Source of the DNA: Desulfobacterales bacterium
GTDB lineage: Bacteria; Desulfobacterota; DSM-4660; Desulfatiglandales; Desulfatiglandaceae
Assembly (NCBI GenBank): GCA_022013615.1
Contig: JAKLQB010000201.1
Coordinates: 1 to 18,568, forward strand
Length of the DNA: 18,568 nt
Reading direction: 5' to 3'
Below the pieces are notes generated by a model. That model had not been told where the DNA came from and did no database searches. It saw only the letters and a program-made list of their open reading frames with translations. The position numbers were made by a program, and so were the translations under genes. Shown here piece after piece: positions 13,971 through 18,568 of the stretch. Every line of letters starts with the position of its first letter. The first letter of the stretch is position 1.

Positions 13971-15656
13971 TCAGACCAACAGCATCTCGGTGATCGGAGC
14001 CCCTGCCGGCACCATCGGGTATACGCACTCCTCTCTTTCCACGAGGAAATCCATAATCACAAGACCTGGAATGGAGAGGCCCTTTCTTAGAACCGGCTCG
14101 ACCTCTTCCGGTCTAGTCGCCCGCAGACCCACAGCGCCGTAAGCCTCGGCCAGTTTTACGAGATCGGGTGCCTCACTCATCTCGGTGTGAGCGTAACGGC
14201 GATTATAAAAGAGTTCCTGCCACTGCCTGACCATTCCGAGGTAGTTATTGTTCAGGACGACAATCTTGACAGGGAGCCTATATTGCATGGCTGTGGCCAT
14301 CTCCTGGATGTTCATCTGGATGCTTCCATCTCCCGCAACATCCACCACCAGCCTATCAGGGCATGCTACTTGCGCGCCAATAGCCGCGGGAAACCCAAAT
14401 CCCATGCACCCCAATCCCCCTGACGTGATAAAGCAGTTCGGCCGGTCAAAGTGGTAATACTGGGCGGCCCACATCTGGTTCTGGCCTACTTCAGTAGTAA
14501 TGATGGCCTCCCCTCCTGTGATTTCGCAGAGCTTTTCCACGACGTATTGGGGCTTGATCACGTCCTTCTGGGTGTATTTGAGCGGTTTTGTATCCTTCCA
14601 CTCTTCTATCTCATCCAGCCATCTTCTCCTCTCTTCCTTAAGATCCCCAAACTCCTCTTTCTCAAGGAGGCTGTTCAGCTTCTGCAGAGTTATTTTGCAG
14701 TCCCCGACGATAGGAACGGACACGGGGATATTCTTACGAATGGACGTTGGATCAATATCAATATGAACGATCCTCGCCTTCGGAGCAAAGGTCTCCACCT
14801 TTCCCGTAACCCTATCGTCAAAACGGACCCCAATAGCGACAAGAAGATCGCATTCTGCAGAGGACATGTTGGCACGGTAGGTCCCATGCATTCCGATCAT
14901 TCCCAGCCACAATGGATCGCTCGCAGGAAATGCCCCAAGGCCCATGAGAGTAACCGTCACAGGACTTTCGATTTTCTTTGCCAACTCTCTTAGTTCTTCT
15001 GAGGCCTTGGAGAGGATAACCCCTCCCCCGGCAAGGATTACCGGCCTTTTGGCCTCTTTTATAAGTTTGATGGCCTTGGGTAGCTGCCTGAAGTTGGGTT
15101 CATATGTGGGGTTGTAGGACCTGAGTTGGACGTTTTTCATCGACCTGTAGCCGGTGCTGGCTCGGACAACGTCTTTTGGCAGATCCACCAGGACCGGGCC
15201 CGGGCGTCCTGAGCGTGCGATATAAAATGCCTCCTTCAGGATTCTGCCCAGATCCTCGACGCTTTTCACAAGGTAATTGTGCTTGGTGCAGGGCCTGGTG
15301 ATACCCACGATATCCACCTCCTGAAAGGCATCGTTCCCAATCAGCTCGGTCGGTACCTGCCCTGTCAAGACAACGAGGGGAATTGAATCCATATATGCCG
15401 AGGCAATCCCTGATACGGTATTGGTAGCGCCGGGCCCTGAGGTGACGAGGCATACCCCCACCCTGCCTGAGGCACGGGCATACCCGTCCGCTGCATGAAC
15501 AGCCCCCTGTTCATGCCGGACGGTGATATGCCTGACGTCCGCCTTGACCAATTCATCGTAGATGTCTAACACCGCACCGCCTGGGTAGCCAAAGATGACC
15601 TCCACACCCTCTTCCTGGAGTGTCCGAATGATGATTTTTGCGCCGTTCAGTTTGAT
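13971..15656 (-). CDS. ilvB: Acetolactate synthase large (catalytic) subunit, probable AUC start
   Basis: This ThDP- and FAD-dependent enzyme condenses pyruvate to acetolactate or with 2-oxobutyrate to acetohydroxybutyrate. Seen: the ThDP-activating Glu49 in VRHEQGAVHAADGYARA; SGPGATN; LTGQVPTELIGNDAFQE; the FAD/middle domain VGVRFDDRVTG; and the ThDP signature GDGS near 443 through LNNN near 470, then MVRQWQ, whose Trp is the usual herbicide-site residue. Start choice: the first ATG/GTG/TTG in frame downstream of ilvD is GTG 15605, which would delete the conserved first helix. Homology begins at KLNGAKIIIRTLQEEG, and the codon where Met is expected is ATC (15656), seven bases after AAAGGGGGG and 16 bases after the ilvD stop. 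With it the protein is 561 residues, normal for the family. A sequence error turning ATG into ATC is the alternative. Confidence 0.93.
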   Translation of the reverse strand: MKLNGAKIIIRTLQEEGVEVIFGYPGGAVLDIYDELVKADVRHITVRHEQGAVHAADGYARASGRVGVCLVTSGPGATNTVSGIASAYMDSIPLVVLTGQVPTELIGNDAFQEVDIVGITRPCTKHNYLVKSVEDLGRILKEAFYIARSGRPGPVLVDLPKDVVRASTGYRSMKNVQLRSYNPTYEPNFRQLPKAIKLIKEAKRPVILAGGGVILSKASEELRELAKKIESPVTVTLMGLGAFPASDPLWLGMIGMHGTYRANMSSAECDLLVAIGVRFDDRVTGKVETFAPKARIVHIDIDPTSIRKNIPVSVPIVGDCKITLQKLNSLLEKEEFGDLKEERRRWLDEIEEWKDTKPLKYTQKDVIKPQYVVEKLCEITGGEAIITTEVGQNQMWAAQYYHFDRPNCFITSGGLGCMGFGFPAAIGAQVACPDRLVVDVAGDGSIQMNIQEMATAMQYRLPVKIVVLNNNYLGMVRQWQELFYNRRYAHTEMSEAPDLVKLAEAYGAVGLRATRPEEVEPVLRKGLSIPGLVIMDFLVEREECVYPMVPAGAPITEMLLV

Positions 15657-15672
15657 AGTAATTCCCCCCTTT

Positions 15673-17340
15673 CTATTTGATTACAGCTCCTTCACTCGCT
15701 GAAGATACTCCCTCCGCATATCGAGACATGTACCCGGAAGTAATCTTTGGTTCGGGCGGCTTCCAATGAGAAAGCCGCTTCTTGAGGTCCTCTTCTGTCA
15801 ACCTCACGTTGATGCCCTTGTTTCTGATATCTATTACAACCATGTCTCCGTCCTCTATAAGGGCGATGGTTCCCCCCTCCATGGCCTCAGGAGACACATG
15901 CCCAATGCACGCACCCCGGGTTCCTCCTGAAAAACGCCCATCCGTCACAAGGGCAACATGGGCATCCAGCCCCATTCCTGCGAGGACTGAGGTGGGCGTG
16001 AGCATTTCACGCATGCCAGGGCCCCCTTTCGGTCCTTCATATCGAACAATCAAAACCTCTCCCTTAAGGACCGATCCCCCCATTATCGCCTTCGTGACCT
16101 CTTCCTCAGAATCGAAGACCCTGGCAGGCCCCTTGTGGTAAAGCATCTCATCACATACGGCTGACTGCTTGACCACGCAACCGTCCGGTGCAAGATTCCC
16201 GTAAAGCACAGCAAGCCCGCCTTCCTTGCGATAGGGGTCTTTGATTGTCTTGATGACCTGTGAATCCCTGATCCCGGCCTTGTCGATGGCCTCTGAAACG
16301 CTTTTCCCTGAAACGGTCATACAATGCCCATTGATCAGGCCGGCCCCGGAAAGCTCATTCAGTACCGCGCTGACGCCGCCGGCCCGATCCAGATCTTCCA
16401 GATGGTGCCTGCCCGCTGGGCTCAGGGAGCAAAGATTGGGAGTTCGCAGGCTGATCTCGTTAATCTTGGATAGGTCAAGTGGGACATGGGCCTCGTGTGC
16501 TATGGCTGCTAAATGGAGGATGGTGTTGGATGAGCATCCAAGGGCCATGTCCACCGAGAGGGCGTTGATAAAAGCCTCTTCAATCATGATCTTCCTGGGG
16601 GTAATCTGCTTTTCCAGAAGGGTCATAATCTGCATGCCCGTCTTTTTGGCCAACCGAATCCGTGCGGCCGCTACCGCTGGAATGGTGCCGTTTCCCGGTA
16701 ATGCCAGGCCGATAGCCTCAGTCAGACAGTTCATGGAATTGGCCGTGAACATCCCGGCACAGGAACCGCATGTCGGACACGCCTCCTCTTCTATGGCCGA
16801 TAGGGTCTCAGTCGTCATCCTGCCTGAACGGACGGCTCCCACAGACTCAAAAACCGTGATAAGATCGATCTTCTGATCCACCTTGTCAGGATGGCGGCCT
16901 GCAAGCATGGGCCCTCCGCTGATCACTATAGCAGGAATGTCCAATCTCGCTGCCGCCATGATCATCCCCGGCACAATCTTATCACAGTTTGGTACAAGTA
17001 CCAGGGCATCGAAGGCATGGGCCTTGGCCATGACCTCAACAGAGTCGGCAATTAGTTCACGGCTTGCAAGGGAATACTTCATGCCCTCATGATTCATGGC
17101 GATCCCGTCACAGACGCCAATGGTCCCGAATACGACCGGCATGCCCCCAGCCATGTAGACCCCGGCCTTCACCGCCGCAACAATCCCATTCAGATGGATG
17201 TGGCCCGGAATGATCTCGTTGGCCGAGTTGGCTATGCCTATCAGCGGTCGCCCAAGTTCCTGATCCGTGTAGCCCATCGCCTTGAATAGAGACCGGTGTG
17301 GCGCTCGATCAAGGCCCCTTTTTACCATATCACTTATCAT
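15673..17340 (-). CDS. ilvD: Dihydroxy-acid dehydratase
   Basis: IlvD dehydrates 2,3-dihydroxy acids to the 2-oxo acids preceding valine and isoleucine, using an iron-sulfur cluster. It has 555 residues, as usual. Motifs seen: [40 protein letters not shown] (Cys119); [20 protein letters not shown] (Cys188, 191, 194); [22 protein letters not shown]; and the C-terminal [21 protein letters not shown]. Which cysteines hold the cluster, and whether it is [2Fe-2S] or oxygen-labile [4Fe-4S], cannot be settled by eye. AAGGAG lies seven bases before ATG 17340. It is the third gene of the leuCD-ilvDBNC run, 27 bases after leuD, and ends 16 bases before the probable ilvB start. Confidence 0.96.
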   Translation of the reverse strand: MISDMVKRGLDRAPHRSLFKAMGYTDQELGRPLIGIANSANEIIPGHIHLNGIVAAVKAGVYMAGGMPVVFGTIGVCDGIAMNHEGMKYSLASRELIADSVEVMAKAHAFDALVLVPNCDKIVPGMIMAAARLDIPAIVISGGPMLAGRHPDKVDQKIDLITVFESVGAVRSGRMTTETLSAIEEEACPTCGSCAGMFTANSMNCLTEAIGLALPGNGTIPAVAAARIRLAKKTGMQIMTLLEKQITPRKIMIEEAFINALSVDMALGCSSNTILHLAAIAHEAHVPLDLSKINEISLRTPNLCSLSPAGRHHLEDLDRAGGVSAVLNELSGAGLINGHCMTVSGKSVSEAIDKAGIRDSQVIKTIKDPYRKEGGLAVLYGNLAPDGCVVKQSAVCDEMLYHKGPARVFDSEEEVTKAIMGGSVLKGEVLIVRYEGPKGGPGMREMLTPTSVLAGMGLDAHVALVTDGRFSGGTRGACIGHVSPEAMEGGTIALIEDGDMVVIDIRNKGINVRLTEEDLKKRLSHWKPPEPKITSGYMSRYAEGVSSASEGAVIK

Positions 17341-17367
17341 CTCAATTCTCCTTTTTGAGAACCTGTA

Positions 17368-17862
17368 TCAGAATGAGCCCTCTCTCTTGATATAGGCCAC
17401 CAGCCCCCCCGCTCGAACGATCTCCATCATGAAATCCGGCACTGGCTTTGCAAAAAAGCGCGTTTCCTTATCAGTGGCCTTGATCTCCCCTGTCTCAAGA
17501 TCCACTGAGATCCTTGCGCCTTCCGAAAAAGCCTCCGCAGCCTCTTCCGAATCGCGGATGGGGAGACCTATATTGAAGGCATTCCTGTAAAATATCCTGG
17601 CAAAGCTCTTTGCGATGACAGCGCCAACCCCGGCCGCCTTCATTGCCAGCGGGGCCTGTTCCCTGGAAGAGCCGCACCCAAAATTGACTCCAGCCACAAC
17701 AATATCTCCGGCCCGCACCTCTTTGACAAACTCAGGCCTCAGATCGGCGAAACAATGCTTCGCCAGTTCGTTTTTATCCGATACGTTCAGATATCTCGCG
17801 GGGATAATAAGGTCAGTATCTACATTATCCCCAAACATCCAGACCCTTCCTTCAATTTTCAT
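17368..17862 (-). CDS. leuD: 3-isopropylmalate dehydratase small subunit
   Basis: LeuD is the swivel-domain subunit that pairs with LeuC to isomerise 2- to 3-isopropylmalate. The short form (164 residues from ATG 17862) is of the archaeal/HacB-like type, not the roughly 200-residue enterobacterial LeuD. Seen: GDNVDTDLIIPARYL near residue 11, NFGCGSSREQAP near 60, and AKSFARIFYRNAFNIGLP. The frame extends nine codons to a TTG at 17889, but homology starts at MKIEGRVW and a GGAGG lies upstream of the ATG. The related homoaconitase and citraconate-type enzymes share this fold; the leu/ilv setting favours LeuD. Confidence 0.93.
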   Translation of the reverse strand: MKIEGRVWMFGDNVDTDLIIPARYLNVSDKNELAKHCFADLRPEFVKEVRAGDIVVAGVNFGCGSSREQAPLAMKAAGVGAVIAKSFARIFYRNAFNIGLPIRDSEEAAEAFSEGARISVDLETGEIKATDKETRFFAKPVPDFMMEIVRAGGLVAYIKREGSF

Positions 17863-17930
17863 CCCTTTTTTAACCTCCAAAAAAGTCAAGTGCCGCCAAG
17901 CTAAGAGTTTTTGGTCTTCAATTCGCTTTT

Positions 17931-18568
17931 TTAAATCTCCTCGGGGGACGCGATCTGACCCATGACCGCAGATGCAGCCGCTACCGCCGGATTTGCCAAA
18001 TAGACCTCGCTCTTGGGATGCCCCATCCTGCCCACAAAATTTCTATTGGTCGTGGAAAGGGCCCGTTCTCCTTCTGCCAGAATCCCCATATGTCCGCCAA
18101 GACAAGGACCGCAACAGGGAGGGCCGATCACTGCCCCCGCATCGAGGAATGTCTCGATAATCCCCTCCTTTATGGCCTCCTTGTAGATTAACGGGGACCC
18201 CGGAATAACGATAAGCCGGGTGCCGCCTGCCACCTTTCGTCCCTGGAGAAGTCTGGCCGCCTCCCTCAAATCTTCCAAACGTCCATTGGTACACGAACCC
18301 AGGAAAACCTGGTCTAGGGGAACTGAACCGATCTCGGATATGGGCTTCACGTTATCCGGTGAATGGGGTAGCGCCACTTGAGGCGCCATATCATCGACCA
18401 TGATCTTGATCTCTTTTTCGTAATAGGCATCCGGGTCACTTTTTAAAAAGTTGCCAGCCCGGTCAGATCGCCCTTCCATATACTCCTTGGTGGTCCCGTC
18501 CGGCTCAAAGATGCCGTTTTTGGCCCCTGCCTCCACGGCCATGTTGGCCATGGTAAAGCGATGGGCCA
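17931..18568 (-). CDS. leuC: 3-isopropylmalate dehydratase large subunit, C-terminal half (cut by window edge)
   Basis: The catalytic [4Fe-4S] subunit of isopropylmalate isomerase. The visible 212 codons are the C-terminal half and remain open to the right edge. They begin [20 protein letters not shown], followed by [13 protein letters not shown] and [15 protein letters not shown], which carry the three cluster cysteines, then [20 protein letters not shown]. It ends 68 bases before leuD. Family size suggests about 420 residues in total, so roughly half the gene lies outside. It matches the HacA-like class that goes with the short LeuD. The first in-frame ATG inside the window is not the true start. 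Confidence 0.93.
   Translation of the reverse strand, partial: AHRFTMANMAVEAGAKNGIFEPDGTTKEYMEGRSDRAGNFLKSDPDAYYEKEIKIMVDDMAPQVALPHSPDNVKPISEIGSVPLDQVFLGSCTNGRLEDLREAARLLQGRKVAGGTRLIVIPGSPLIYKEAIKEGIIETFLDAGAVIGPPCCGPCLGGHMGILAEGERALSTTNRNFVGRMGHPKSEVYLANPAVAAASAVMGQIASPEEI

Noticed and set aside
600..17965. Numerous plus-strand open frames of 60-210 codons, for example 16241-16876 and 7377-7937
   Set aside because: All lie antisense to well-conserved genes, lack ribosome-binding sites and show no family motifs.
1..18568. tRNA, rRNA, CRISPR, insertion sequences, phage or toxin-antitoxin genes
   Set aside because: None was found on reading both strands; apart from the spacers described, the window is biosynthetic operons.

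Overview
This window is a bacterial chromosome segment. All recognisable genes lie on the minus strand and are mostly packed into operons for branched-chain amino acid and tryptophan synthesis, followed by two TCA-cycle genes and the start of a recombination gene. Read in the direction of transcription (high to low coordinates) the order is: leuC (5' end outside the window), leuD, ilvD, ilvB, ilvN, ilvC, an unknown multi-pass membrane protein, a decayed ilvC tail, leuB, the trp leader, trpE, trpG, trpD, trpC, trpF, a 44-codon trpB remnant, trpA, then aconitase (acn), NADP-type isocitrate dehydrogenase (icd) and the first 142 codons of recC. The gene set (Ilv5-like class I KARI, archaeal-type split isopropylmalate isomerase, short 652-residue aconitase, RecBCD) suggests a Desulfobacterota/deltaproteobacterium-like Gram-negative organism. 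That placement is inference from gene style, not a computed one.

Region 12.3-18.6 kb makes branched-chain precursors: acetohydroxyacid synthase (ilvBN), ketol-acid reductoisomerase (ilvC), dihydroxyacid dehydratase (ilvD) and the leucine branch (leuCD, and leuB further on). leuA is not in the window. A hairpin plus U-rich tail follows ilvC. After it come a membrane protein gene of unknown function and then leuB, which is preceded by a degenerate second copy of the ilvC 3' end carrying two in-frame stops.

Region 4.3-10.1 kb is a trp operon. Upstream of trpE there is a strong promoter-like sequence, a 31-codon leader peptide with three consecutive Trp codons, and two tandem intrinsic-terminator hairpins, so attenuation is evident and may work in two stages. 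The structural genes overlap or nearly abut (trpE/G, trpC/F, trpF/B'). trpB is reduced to its first 44 codons, ending in a stop directly ahead of trpA. Either the operon has lost its beta subunit and another trpB serves the cell, or the assembly lacks about 1 kb here.

Region 1-4.3 kb holds acn and icd, which convert citrate to 2-oxoglutarate, preceded by a 505-base gene-free stretch with a large imperfect palindrome, a TTCG-rich degenerate repeat and a possible extended -10 promoter. A recC start runs off the left edge.

The points most worth a second look are the tandem trp attenuators, the truncated trpB, the ilvC relic, the probable non-AUG (AUC) start of ilvB, and the unknown membrane protein placed between ilvC and leuB.
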